NCBI RefSeq assembly: GCF_052118845.1
Contig: NZ_JBQKGJ010000011.1
Coordinates: 1 to 64,000, forward strand
DNA length: 64,000 nucleotides
Reading direction: 5' to 3'
DNA from: Bilifractor sp002394235
GTDB lineage: Bacteria > Bacillota > Clostridia > Lachnospirales > Lachnospiraceae
Under the pieces are notes generated by a model. It did not search any database. It saw only the letters and a list, made by a program, of their open reading frames with translations, and was not told the DNA's origin. How positions within the stretch are numbered: the first letter of the stretch is position 1; the number at the start of each line of letters is the position of its first letter. This document shows, one piece after another, positions 8,523-17,155 of the stretch. The position numbers and the translations under genes are program-made.

Positions 8523-8622
8523 ACGCGAACAGTGAGCCGCAGCCGAATGCGAAGTATTCGTGTGCGGCGAGCGTCGCGATAGCGAGATAAAACTCGCGCA
8601 GCGTGTTTTATCTCGTTTTCGG
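8521..8622. repeat. 102-bp dispersed two-hairpin element, copy 1
   Basis: This copy matches the stretch at 31660-31761 in 101 of 102 positions. Hairpin one pairs GCCGCA (8536-8541) with TGCGGC (8563-8568), with inner CGAAT/ATTCG. Hairpin two pairs CGAGATAAAAC (8583-8593) with GTTTTATCTCG (8605-8615), 11 perfect pairs. It begins in the T run of the preceding terminator and ends 38 bases before the ATPase start. No coding potential is convincing on either strand. Confidence 0.85.
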
Positions 8623-8659
8623 AGAGCGTCTGACACAGCGTTACGCTTGGGAGGAACTT

Positions 8660-9460
8660 ATGGAAATTCTGGAGCTGAATCATATTTCCCTTACTTATGA
8701 CGGCATCGTGAATATTCTTGACGACATTACATTTTCTGTACGTTCCGGAGAAATAATCGGGATTGTCGGAGAGAGTGGAAGCGGAAAATCAACTCTCCTT
8801 CATGTGATTCTGGGCCTGATTCCGGATGGAGCCGTGACGAAAGGGGAATGTTTTCTGTTTGGACGCAGCAACCTGGAACGGAAACGCAGCGAATTAAAAA
8901 AACTGCGTGGAGAAGAGGTCGCCATGATTTTTCAGGATACCGGACGTTATATGAATCCCATATCGCGGATTGGAGCCCAGTATAAGGAATATCTGACAGC
9001 CCACGGGTACAGAGGCAGAAAAAACTGCTTAGAGAAGGAAAAAGAGATGCTGAGCCGTGTTCATCTGAAAGATACAGAAAGAATTCTGCATGCGTATCCC
9101 TTTGAATTATCCGGAGGTATGCGTCAGAGAGTCGGCATTGCCATGGCCATGAGCCTGAAACCAAAGCTTCTGCTGGCCGATGAGCCCACCAGCGCGCTGG
9201 ATGTTACGATGCAGGCTCAGGTAGTATATGAAATGATGGAACTGCGCAGAAAATATGGAACTTCCATCATTCTTGTGACACATAATATCGGAGTCGCGGC
9301 GTGTATGTCAGACAAGCTTGGTATTATGCAAAACGGGAAGCTTGTGGAGTGGGGGAATACAAGGGATATTATTTCCTGTCCCCAGACAGATTATACTCGC
9401 ACACTTCTTGATTCTGTGATTGAAATTGATGATGAAAGGATGGCAGGAAAAAATGAGTGA
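8660..9460 (+). CDS. ABC importer ATPase, DppD/NikD type
   Basis: The 266-residue ATPase begins MEILELNHISLTYDG. Walker A is GESGSGKST (residues 39-47), the Q-loop is MIFQDTGRYMNP, the signature is LSGGMRQRVGIAMAM, and Walker B is LLLADEPTSALD. The switch His is in LVTHNIG. The C-terminal oligopeptide-ATPase extension is short. The ATG at 8660 has a GGGAGG site 5 bases upstream and is preferred over an ATG at 8603 inside the repeat element. It overlaps the next ATPase gene by 8 bases and should form a heterodimer with it. Confidence 0.88.
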   Translation: MEILELNHISLTYDGIVNILDDITFSVRSGEIIGIVGESGSGKSTLLHVILGLIPDGAVTKGECFLFGRSNLERKRSELKKLRGEEVAMIFQDTGRYMNPISRIGAQYKEYLTAHGYRGRKNCLEKEKEMLSRVHLKDTERILHAYPFELSGGMRQRVGIAMAMSLKPKLLLADEPTSALDVTMQAQVVYEMMELRRKYGTSIILVTHNIGVAACMSDKLGIMQNGKLVEWGNTRDIISCPQTDYTRTLLDSVIEIDDERMAGKNE

Positions 9461-10412
9461 TGTGCTGCTGGAAGTAAGTCATCTGTCCAAAAGCTTTGAA
9501 TCCGGAAGTCGTGAGAAAGGAATGATTCCCGCCGTTCGTGACGTAAGTTTTCATATAAACCGCGGGGAATGTCTTGGAATTGTCGGAGAAAGCGGGTGCG
9601 GAAAGAGTACCCTGGCAAGGCTGATCACTCTTCTGACACCGGCAGACAGCGGAGAAATCCGTCTGAACGGGTCGGAATATACGGACAGAAAGGATAGGAA
9701 AAGAGAGATATACCGGCAAATTCAAATGGTTTTTCAGGATCCGTATACGGTATTCAGCCCTCGAATGCAGATCGGAACTTTTCTGGAGGACGGGCTTGTT
9801 TATTTTAATCTGATGCCACGCAGAAAAGCTGAGGAAGAAGTTGAGAAACTGTTGCGGATGGTTGAACTGCCGGAGGAACTGCTGACCCGGTTCCCGCATC
9901 AGCTCAGCGGAGGTCAGCTGCAGAGGGTGGTGATCGCAAGGGCTATTTCCATTCATCCTTCCCTGATTATCCTGGATGAAGCGACGAGCGCCCTGGACGT
10001 TTCTGTTCAGAAACAGATTCTGGAGCTGCTGGTACGTTTAAAAAAAGAACAGAAGCTTACCTATCTGTTTATCGGACATGACCTGGCAGTGGTCCGTAGT
10101 ATTTCGGACAGAATTCAGATTATGTATGCGGGCTCGGTTGTGGAAGAACTTCGTTCAGAAAGTCTGAAAGATGCTGTCCATCCTTATTCCAGAGAGCTTC
10201 TGGATTCTATTTTCTCTGTCCGTGACCAGAATACAGGGGCAATCCATGTGGAAACATTAGGTCTGGCGGATACCGGTTTTGAGATCCGCGGCTGCCAGTT
10301 CTGCAGGAGGTGTTCCTGTGCTATGCCGGTTTGTGCGGAAAGATCCCCTGTGTTGAAAGAAACCGGACTGGAGACCGGTCATACCGTTGCCTGCTTTCTA
10401 AATGGTCGCTAA
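9453..10412 (+). CDS. ABC importer ATPase, DppF/OppF/NikE type
   Basis: The protein has 319 residues and starts MSDVLLEVSHLSKSFESG. Walker A is GESGCGKST, the signature is LSGGQLQRVVIARA, and Walker B is LIILDEATSALD. The C-terminal stretch holds the Cys-rich end typical of OppF-type ATPases (CQFCRRCSCAMPVC, then CFLNGR), which may bind an iron-sulfur cluster. It overlaps the upstream ATPase gene by 8 bases and is the last gene of the riboswitch operon. Confidence 0.88.
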   Translation: MSDVLLEVSHLSKSFESGSREKGMIPAVRDVSFHINRGECLGIVGESGCGKSTLARLITLLTPADSGEIRLNGSEYTDRKDRKREIYRQIQMVFQDPYTVFSPRMQIGTFLEDGLVYFNLMPRRKAEEEVEKLLRMVELPEELLTRFPHQLSGGQLQRVVIARAISIHPSLIILDEATSALDVSVQKQILELLVRLKKEQKLTYLFIGHDLAVVRSISDRIQIMYAGSVVEELRSESLKDAVHPYSRELLDSIFSVRDQNTGAIHVETLGLADTGFEIRGCQFCRRCSCAMPVCAERSPVLKETGLETGHTVACFLNGR

Positions 10413-10479
10413 AATACTCACATTTGAATATCCGTTATAAATTGCTTACATTTTCAGATTTTCCTTTCGGTGATTATCG

Positions 10480-10509
10480 TTGACGCTTCTCATGAATCTG
10501 TCTTATAAT
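10480..10509 (+). promoter_or_regulatory. Sigma-A type promoter for the membrane GGDEF gene
   Basis: TTGACG (10480-10485) is followed after 18 bases by TATAAT (10504-10509), 47 bases before the ATG at 10557. It separates this gene from the importer operon. Confidence 0.7.
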
Positions 10510-10556
10510 GTCTCAGAATGTGAAAACACGGAGAACAGGGAGTAGTTAGAGCAAAT

Positions 10557-11633
10557 ATGAATCTTTTTACAAAGGCAAACTCTTTTTTCGGAGTCGATTT
10601 TTCAGAAGAGGAACATGCGGCGCTTGTAAAACGTATTCAGAAGGAAAACTACGAGAATCTGGTGTTTCTGTCCGGTGTGCTGAGTGTACTTTCGGTGCCG
10701 GCGATTGTTGCGGTATACTTCGTCTACCGAAGCCGTATGTTCTATTTCTGGATTTATTTTTCGCTGATGATCTGTATCTTTCTGGTTTTCTTTGGAGTCC
10801 GCTTTGCCGGGAAGAAGGCCGGAAGGAATACGACGCTGAAGATGTACGGCTTCATCAGCATCCTGATGGGCTACAGCATAGTGCTCAGCACATTGATGAA
10901 TCCGGATATGATGGCGGTGAAATATATCGCGTTTATTCTGGTACTGCCGCTTTTTTTCACGGATTATCCTGTTCGTATCGGTTCTTATATTGTGGGATGT
11001 ACGGCGGTATTCATCTTTTTTGCGGTATTTCACGATTCAAGAAGTATTCTGGCACAGGATATCATTCATGCCTGTTTCTTTGCCGCGCTGAGCATCGCGA
11101 TCAGCACCTATGTGTCCAAAATCAAGATTCAGAGGCTGTATTATGAGAAGAAGTGGAAGTACCTCAGTGAAACGGATCTGATGACGGGCCTGAACAGCCG
11201 GAATCTGTATGAGAGGAGGCTGAAATCCTATGCGGACCGCTGTGAGAATAATCTGTCCTGTGTGTTCGTGGATGTGAACGGTCTGCATGAGGTGGATGTG
11301 GAGCTGGGATACGAGGCCGGCGACCGGATGCTGAAGAGTGTCGCTGAGGCATTGCGGGAGCAGTTTGGTACGGAAGATACGTACCGGATCGGCGGCGATG
11401 AATTTGTTGCCTTTGTTATAGATGAAGAAGATCCGGCGGAGATCCGGAAAAAGGTCGCGGAGATGAATGCCCTGGTGGAAAGAGAAGGATTCTCGGTATC
11501 TGTCGGAGTCTCGAGCATGCGAAAAGAAGAGATCGACATGAACAAACTTACCACAACGGCAGAGCGTGAGATGGGCGATGTGAAGCGCCATTACTACGAA
11601 CAAACCGGTAAAGACAGAAGATGGAGGCTGTGA
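10557..11633 (+). CDS. Membrane-bound GGDEF protein, probable diguanylate cyclase
   Basis: The protein has 358 residues. The first 190 hold about six hydrophobic segments, and a soluble GGDEF domain follows: SETDLMTGLNSRNLYERRL near residue 202 and YRIGGDEFVAF near residue 278. In place of the usual FxDIDxFK motif it has VFVDVNGLHEVDVELGYEAG, in which the central Asp is kept as Asn-Gly. The GGDEF catalytic motif is intact. The gene's last codons and stop lie inside a 42-bp tandem repeat, so the C-terminal RRWRL is repeat-encoded. It would make c-di-GMP in response to a membrane signal. Confidence 0.82.
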   Translation: MNLFTKANSFFGVDFSEEEHAALVKRIQKENYENLVFLSGVLSVLSVPAIVAVYFVYRSRMFYFWIYFSLMICIFLVFFGVRFAGKKAGRNTTLKMYGFISILMGYSIVLSTLMNPDMMAVKYIAFILVLPLFFTDYPVRIGSYIVGCTAVFIFFAVFHDSRSILAQDIIHACFFAALSIAISTYVSKIKIQRLYYEKKWKYLSETDLMTGLNSRNLYERRLKSYADRCENNLSCVFVDVNGLHEVDVELGYEAGDRMLKSVAEALREQFGTEDTYRIGGDEFVAFVIDEEDPAEIRKKVAEMNALVEREGFSVSVGVSSMRKEEIDMNKLTTTAEREMGDVKRHYYEQTGKDRRWRL

Positions 11634-11735
11634 GACGCCCGGCGTCAGCCAGATAACGGATCATGGAGGCTGTGAGACGCCCGGCGTCAGCCAGATAACG
11701 GATCATGGAGGCTGTGAGACGCTCGGCGTCAGCCG
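11621..11735. repeat. 42-bp tandem repeat between convergent genes, about 2.7 copies
   Basis: Copies start at 11621, 11663 and 11705. Each contains the palindrome GACGCCCGGCGTC (third copy GACGCTCGGCGTC). The GGDEF gene's TGA lies in copy 1 and the TGA of the convergent RelA/SpoT-domain gene lies in copy 3. The palindromes could act as weak two-way hairpins, but no T run follows them. Confidence 0.85.
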
Positions 11736-12718
11736 ATTTCATCGTTCTGGAACCGGGAGAGATGCTCGTAGGGCAGGATCAGCCGCCCGTGATACAGACC
11801 GCACCCGTCATTGATGCGATAGTTGTCAATCGCGGCGAACATATTTACATTGATTTTTGAAAGATCGAGATTTTGCAGGTTCAGGATACGTTCATATGCC
11901 TCGTCGAAGCAGGGGCATTCGCCCACGGGGATTTCTCTCCGGCGGCTGCGTTCCTGTTCCTGCCTTTTTTCATAAAGACCGTGATTTGCCTGCCCGATTT
12001 CGGCAAGATCGTCCATGTCCTTCGTGCGGAGCTGAATTTCTGTATAGCTTCGCGCCAGGTTGTCGAAGAGGGTCAGATGAAGAGAGCGGTAGCCACCCTC
12101 CTTGGGATTGGCAATGTAGTCCTTGTAGTATGGACGTACGTTTTCATTCAGAAGAGGTGAGGAAACCGGCTGGTCTGTGTGGGAAAGCTGTGCGGTAAAG
12201 CCCCGCTCCTCGAGAAAATCCGGCAGAAGATTCGCAATTTCATACAGTGTTTTTTCCTCAAGAGCCGCCCGGTCCGTGCCGGGCTTCAGATGGCAGGCGG
12301 GAAGAGAGAGGACGATGCGATAGGCAATCAGGTCTTTGAATCGATTGATTTCATCGCGAAGCTCGGAAACGGGCGGATATGTTCCGTGTTCGGAGTGATA
12401 ATTGTAGATGTGGCTCACGATGTAGCCGTTGAATTTTTCCTCGGTGCGGATGAGTGATTTGATCCGTCCGCGGAATGTAAAGGAGTAATTGCCGTAGTGC
12501 TCCGCCATATACTGATAGAATTCACGGATTCTCTGCGACTGTGAGGTGAGGAAGTTGTTGTGCTCCAGCAGCTCCTCCATCTGCAGCAGAAAATTCGCGT
12601 GCGAGCGGTCCAGAAGATTATGGGTTTTCGAAGCGTTCTCCATGAGATCTCTTGAGTAACTGCGGATGATATGAAGAACGGTATCTCCGGAGTACAGGTA
12701 ATCGGTTAACTGAATCAT
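11729..12718 (-). CDS. RelA/SpoT-domain (p)ppGpp synthetase-like protein
   Basis: The protein has 329 residues with the synthetase core of the RelA/SpoT family: FRGRIKSLIRTEEKFNGYI near residue 82, DLIAYRIVLSLP near residue 129, DYIANPKEGGYRSLHLTLF near residue 200, and EIQLRTKDMDDLAEIGQANH near residue 227. There is no HD hydrolase, TGS or ACT domain, so it resembles a small alarmone synthetase with extra N- and C-terminal stretches. A GGAGAGG site lies 7 bases before the ATG at 12718. The basic, Asp and Glu residues expected for the active site are present. The last codon and stop fall in the 42-bp repeat. Confidence 0.82.
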   Translation of the reverse strand: MIQLTDYLYSGDTVLHIIRSYSRDLMENASKTHNLLDRSHANFLLQMEELLEHNNFLTSQSQRIREFYQYMAEHYGNYSFTFRGRIKSLIRTEEKFNGYIVSHIYNYHSEHGTYPPVSELRDEINRFKDLIAYRIVLSLPACHLKPGTDRAALEEKTLYEIANLLPDFLEERGFTAQLSHTDQPVSSPLLNENVRPYYKDYIANPKEGGYRSLHLTLFDNLARSYTEIQLRTKDMDDLAEIGQANHGLYEKRQEQERSRRREIPVGECPCFDEAYERILNLQNLDLSKINVNMFAAIDNYRINDGCGLYHGRLILPYEHLSRFQNDEIG

Positions 12719-12937
12719 TGGCTATCCTCTCCGGAACCGGGCAAAATGCTTCCGGCTCCTGGCGCTCAGGCAGTTTCTTTGTAGTATATTATTCTGTCGG
12801 GAAATGTGCAAGTGCTGAGAAATGTGCCGGTGTGCCCGGCTTTTCCTCCTCGTTTGCAATCGTCGGGCGATATGCTAAAATGGTAGCAGTCAGATTATCT
12901 GTGTGGAATCGCCCCGACCGGGTAGGAGTAATGGAAC

Positions 12938-14833
12938 GTGCATAAAATTGTAGAATTTCTGAATAAAAACAGGATATGGATCTGCTTCATCTGGATGGGA
13001 GTCTGTGTCCTGTGTGTCTTATTTCTTCTTGTTCAGCTGAGTCCGTATCTCAAGGTGGATGATTTAAGCGGTGGCGGAATTGCTGTTCAGAAGCTGGATA
13101 CAGCAGAAGTTACCGTGAATGGTTCCACACAACAGATGACGCTGCCGACGAATCTGTCTGACCTTGCTCCCGGCACGGAGGTAGAGGTCAGTTTTACCTT
13201 TCGAAATCAACGGGCAGACAGCTACATGGAGGTGCGGACGGCCTTTGCTCCGATGACCGTGGAGATTAACGGCAAGCAGGTTTTTTCCTGCGGCGAGAGG
13301 GAGGATCGGCCATCCTTTATGAAGGATCCGGGAACGATTGTTCATTTCGTTCCGCTGCAGACGCTGGGCAATGTGCGGGTTACTCTGCACTACACATCCC
13401 CTGCGTCGAGGAATTCGCTTTCGATCTCTGCTCTGCGCGTGGCAAACCAGTCCGGTCTTTTCCGGGATATGATGATGCGCATGGGCGTCGAAATGGCGGG
13501 AAGCTTTGTCATGCTTTTATTCGGAATCCTTCTGACCATCGTCTCCTTCATGGTTGTGCAGCTCGACCGGAGCGGCATGATTCTACTCTGGCTCGGTGGG
13601 TTCATGGCACTGACCGGGCTGTGGGGATGTTCCGGATCTGACATGTCGCACTTCTTCTTGAATGTTCCGAATCTCTGGTATCTGCTCAACTACCTCAGCT
13701 TCTTCTGTATGCTTCTGCCGCTGGAGTATCTGGTGGAGGAGAGTGTGAAATTCCGCCATAAAAAGCCCGGTTTTATTTTGAGAGTGATTCACATGATTGC
13801 CATACTGACCGCCCTGGTTCTGCAGATGACAGGTACTCTGATGTTCCTTCAGAGTGTGCGGTTTTTCCAGGTGTTTCTTCCGGTGAGTGTATTTTTCTAT
13901 ACGGCAATGGTTATCTATGAGGCAGTGTGGCGCAGAAACAAGGCGGGGATGCTGTGGATGATGCCTATGCTGATTATGTGTGTGTCATGCATCATGGAGC
14001 TGGTGTACTACGCGAACTGCATTGCGTATGCCACATCCCGCTATTTCCTCATTGGGTCCCTGATTTTCTGCATCTTTATGTGTATGATCGGCGGCGTTCA
14101 GATCCGGAGGTCCATTCAGGTTTCCCGCCGGGAAAGGGAGCAGGAGTATCAGCTGTATCTGATGAACAGAGAGGTCGATGAGCAGAAAAAGTACCAGGAC
14201 AGCCTGCTGGAACATGAGAGAGAACTGCGGAGGCAGCGGCATGATTACCGCCATCAGCTGACAGTTCTTCAGGAGTATCTCAAGGAGGGAAGGCTGGATG
14301 AATTGAAGAGCTACCTGGAGGAACTGGGCCGTGCCATTCCCTGCCACAAGGATATCCGATACACGGAGAACATCGCCATCAATGCGGTTATTACCTATTA
14401 TGTGCAGATGGCAGAGAATGCCGGCGCGAAGGTGAAGATCAATATTGCGCTTCCCAAAGACATCTCCCACAGCATGGAACAGAATCTGTGTGTGATTTTC
14501 GGAAACCTGCTGGAGAATGCCGCGGAGGCTGTCGGAAGGATAACAGGAGATAATCCTGAGGGCGGGAAGACGATTGCGCTTTCTGCTTTGGTTCATATGG
14601 GAAACCTGGTTATTCATATGGAAAACAGCGTGGGCGAAAAACCCAGAAAGTGGGGGAGATTTTTTGTCTCCAGCAAGAGAGCAGAGGTGGGTATCGGACT
14701 GACCAGCATTGCCAATATCGCCTCACAGAACCACGGAGATGCTGAATTCTACTGTAGCAACGGGCTATTTATTTCGGATGTGTATTTCGTTTTTGCCGGA
14801 GACAGTGAAGGGAGGCTCTATGGCGGTTCATGA
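12938..14833 (+). CDS. Membrane sensor histidine kinase, GHKL type with 7TM-like sensor
   Basis: The protein has 631 residues. One N-terminal membrane segment precedes an extracellular beta-rich region (residues about 35-180), then about seven membrane segments to residue 395. A coiled linker and the phosphoacceptor region RHDYRHQLTVLQEYL follow (His435). The ATP-binding domain has the N box IFGNLLENAAEAV and the late motif GIGLTSIANIA. The layout matches 7TMR-DISM/AgrC-like kinases whose partners are usually LytTR regulators. Translation starts at GTG 12938 with TAGGAG upstream; the ATG at 12931 meets a stop after four codons. TTGCAA-N16-TAAAAT at 12854-12881 is a likely promoter. No response regulator gene follows directly. 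Confidence 0.85.
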   Translation: MHKIVEFLNKNRIWICFIWMGVCVLCVLFLLVQLSPYLKVDDLSGGGIAVQKLDTAEVTVNGSTQQMTLPTNLSDLAPGTEVEVSFTFRNQRADSYMEVRTAFAPMTVEINGKQVFSCGEREDRPSFMKDPGTIVHFVPLQTLGNVRVTLHYTSPASRNSLSISALRVANQSGLFRDMMMRMGVEMAGSFVMLLFGILLTIVSFMVVQLDRSGMILLWLGGFMALTGLWGCSGSDMSHFFLNVPNLWYLLNYLSFFCMLLPLEYLVEESVKFRHKKPGFILRVIHMIAILTALVLQMTGTLMFLQSVRFFQVFLPVSVFFYTAMVIYEAVWRRNKAGMLWMMPMLIMCVSCIMELVYYANCIAYATSRYFLIGSLIFCIFMCMIGGVQIRRSIQVSRREREQEYQLYLMNREVDEQKKYQDSLLEHERELRRQRHDYRHQLTVLQEYLKEGRLDELKSYLEELGRAIPCHKDIRYTENIAINAVITYYVQMAENAGAKVKINIALPKDISHSMEQNLCVIFGNLLENAAEAVGRITGDNPEGGKTIALSALVHMGNLVIHMENSVGEKPRKWGRFFVSSKRAEVGIGLTSIANIASQNHGDAEFYCSNGLFISDVYFVFAGDSEGRLYGGS

Positions 14834-14899
14834 CAGCGGGAGCGTCCGGATTCGCAGAGAACGAAAAAAGAGATTGAAGACAGAGAAAGGAAGACAGTT

Positions 14900-15385
14900 A
14901 TGGATCACAAGGTGAGTTTTACAATGGATATTTTTGAACAGTTTGACAAGAAGTGGGCGCTGCTGACGGCAGGATCGATGGAGAAGTTCAACACCATGAC
15001 CGTCAGCTGGGGTGGTCTCGGAACGCTCTGGGGAAAGCCGGTGGCGACGGTCTATGTCAGACAGTCCCGTTACACCCATGAGTTTATGGACAACGGTGAA
15101 TACTTTACGGTCAGCTTTTATCCGGAGTCCTGCAGAAAGATTCTGGGTGTTCTAGGATCGAAATCAGGAAGAGAAATGGACAAGATGAAGGACTCCGGGC
15201 TTACTCCTGAGAAGGCAGGGGAGACAGTGACGTTCCACGAGGCGGAAGTGACGCTGGTCTGCCGGAAATTATTCCGTCAGACGCTGGATTCTGCAAATAT
15301 CCCGGCGGATATCGTGAAGCAGTACTATGAGGGGCAGGCGGATCACGACATGTATATCGGTGAGGTTGTGGATATTCTCCGGTGA
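14900..15385 (+). CDS. Flavin reductase-like FMN-binding protein
   Basis: This 161-residue protein resembles flavoredoxin/flavin reductase-like split-barrel proteins. Visible features are MEKFNTMTVSWGGLGTLWGK (residues about 28-47), ATVYVRQSRYTHEFMDNGEY, FTVSFYPESCRKIL and a C-terminal DHDMYIGEVVDILR. Members bind FMN and transfer electrons in the cytoplasm. AAGGAAG precedes the ATG. It lies 66 bases after the kinase stop on the same strand and may share its transcript, though no functional link is evident. Confidence 0.8.
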   Translation: MDHKVSFTMDIFEQFDKKWALLTAGSMEKFNTMTVSWGGLGTLWGKPVATVYVRQSRYTHEFMDNGEYFTVSFYPESCRKILGVLGSKSGREMDKMKDSGLTPEKAGETVTFHEAEVTLVCRKLFRQTLDSANIPADIVKQYYEGQADHDMYIGEVVDILR

Positions 15386-15473
15386 GGGAGGCTCAATCAT
15401 TAAGGCTTCCGATGAACAGGGCTTTTGATAAACAGGGCTTTGGGTAAACAAAGCTGTCGGTTATGATATGCAA

Positions 15474-15532
15474 AGAGCCGGCGATGTTTATGTGCTGAGA
15501 GGTGCACATGGCATCGCCGGTTCTTCTGGTTT
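15474..15532. terminator. Hairpin terminator between convergent genes
   Basis: A 13-bp stem, AGAGCCGGCGATG (15474-15486) with CATCGCCGGTTCT (15512-15524), contains a second inner stem TATGTGC/GCACATG. Weak T-rich sequence follows on the plus strand. It could serve both convergent genes. Confidence 0.55.
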
Positions 15533-15608
15533 TCACAGTTATCTATGATTAGATAATTAAGATTTGATTAGAGGGTATTGAAGACCAGGACTACAGAATT
15601 TAACAGAT

Positions 15609-16421
15609 TTACTGATTCTGGAAGTACTGGTTGATGCGTTCTTTTACCTCGGCCACTTTTTTGAACGGTATCGGGAGCTCCCTCCCGTCGATCAGAATCA
15701 CCGACTGATCCTGAATGCGGGCGACCATGGCCATGTTCACGATATTGATCCGGCTGATCTTCAGGAACTGTTCGCCAAGCTTTTCCGTGAATTCTTTCAG
15801 CATGGTGCGGGTGCGGATCATAATGGATTCAAGGAATATCTCGGTGTATTTGTTATCGGAGCTGAGATACACGATCTCATCCTGATCTATGTAATGAATC
15901 GTTCGATCACAAGCTGTAATGGCCAGTCTCTCGCTTCCTTTCTTCCTTTGTATCTCCCGGTCCACGTATTTCATGAGATAAGAATTCAGCTTTACAGGAA
16001 AATGCTCGCTTTCCGTCACCTTCCATTCGCTGATGGGATTGGTGTTGGACAGGTGCATCAGCCAGAGCCTTTCGCCGTCCTGTCTCCATACCGCGACAAG
16101 ACGCTGTTCAGCCAGACGGATAAAGCTGGATCCCTTATTCGTCACGAGCACGTATTTTCCGATGATCGTGCAGACAGGGCCGGTATTCTGCGCCAGATAA
16201 TAGGTCTGGTTCATCAGTACGTATGGTATCATCTCTTTCACGATACGTTCAATCTCTGCCTTAAAATTCTCAAAGCCGAGGATAATCTGACCCTCCTGAG
16301 CACCGATCCAGCTCATCTCCGGATCACATACGGCGAAAACCGGTTCCGGATTCTTTTTGTAAAACTCTTCCATGAAGGCTATAGTCAATCGCAACGCTTC
16401 ATCTGTATATCGTTTCTTCAT
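15609..16421 (-). CDS. LytTR-type DNA-binding regulator with N-terminal NTF2/SnoaL-like domain
   Basis: The protein has 270 residues. The N-terminal half (MKKRYTDEALRLTIAFMEEF to about residue 140) looks like an NTF2/SnoaL-like ligand or dimer domain. The C-terminal 100 residues match LytTR: CDRTIHYIDQDEIVYLSSDN, KYTEIFLES, RTRTMLKEFTEKL, FLKISRINIVNM. It has no receiver domain, so its input is probably not phosphotransfer from the nearby kinase. ATG 16421 is chosen because GGGGGAA lies 7 bases upstream; an in-frame ATG 15 bases earlier has no site. Its promoter would face the long gap before the giant surface protein. Confidence 0.8.
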   Translation of the reverse strand: MKKRYTDEALRLTIAFMEEFYKKNPEPVFAVCDPEMSWIGAQEGQIILGFENFKAEIERIVKEMIPYVLMNQTYYLAQNTGPVCTIIGKYVLVTNKGSSFIRLAEQRLVAVWRQDGERLWLMHLSNTNPISEWKVTESEHFPVKLNSYLMKYVDREIQRKKGSERLAITACDRTIHYIDQDEIVYLSSDNKYTEIFLESIMIRTRTMLKEFTEKLGEQFLKISRINIVNMAMVARIQDQSVILIDGRELPIPFKKVAEVKERINQYFQNQ

Positions 16422-17155
16422 AGCAATTTCCCCCATTACTAAGAACCTGACAATACGATATCGATATACCGGTCATTCAACTTTGGCGGCAATGAAGGCT
16501 GAATAACTGAAAAGGTTATTGGATGCGCCTGCTGTTATTCGAAATTATAGTGAGGCTTTACCTGATTTTGAATAAAATCATGCAAAATCACTTGTCATTA
16601 TAAAAAAATAACCTGCTTCAGGGCGTTTTTCACAGTGATGCCATAAGATGAGCAGTAAAAGAAACAGGGACTTTGCAATTTATCACTCTGAAGCGATAAA
16701 TTTACAGCGTGCGGAAGAAAACAAATTTGATAGAAATTCACACCCAGTTTTTGGTCATTCACTCCGTTTTGTTGTTTTTGAAAAACAGATTTAATATAAT
16801 AATATCAGTGTAAATATGTATTTGCAATAAATAGACAAAATATATCAGCTTAATTAATAAAATATTAGAAAACTGGAGGGGATGAAGATGGTTTATTAGG
16901 AGATGCTCATTATACTTGTAATGAGCAAAATCGGCAGATGTCAGATGGAAGAAAGCAGCATCTGAAAAGCCGGACACATGAGTATAGCAGATCTGCATAG
17001 CCAGAATGTGCAGAATTTTATGCATTTTCAGCAACAGGTAAAAGGGTGGGGCTTGAGGTAAATCATTGATCTATATACACTGCTGGCTTTGAAAGGATAA
17101 CCGGTTTCTGTTTTAGCGTGCAGGTTTATAAAACAACTAAATGGAGGGAGCTACT
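16422..17155. other. Long non-coding gap before the giant surface-protein gene
   Basis: No credible gene is seen in about 730 AT-rich bases. A perfect 8-bp hairpin (TGCTCATT/AATGAGCA) lies at 16904-16927. Two CCNGTTTT-like half sites (GTT at 16747 and 16766, 19 bases apart) could be a LytTR operator. The leader of the surface-protein gene likely includes the last 200-300 bases. Confidence 0.5.

Noticed and set aside
8409..8683. Minus-strand frames encoding a peptide with SRRSPHTNTSHSAAAHCSRK, repeated at 31599-31793
   Set aside because: Both arise from translating the 102-bp hairpin element; no ribosome site and the shared peptide mirrors the DNA repeat.
14820..14915. 31-codon frame starting ATGGCGGTTCATGAC with a GGGAGG site, overlapping the kinase end and the flavin reductase start
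   Set aside because: Highly basic, no recognisable feature, and it overlaps two well-supported genes; chance frame is more likely, though the ribosome site is good.
16759..17034. 91-codon minus-strand frame in the gap before the surface-protein gene
   Set aside because: AT-rich, no ribosome site, no conserved-looking segment.
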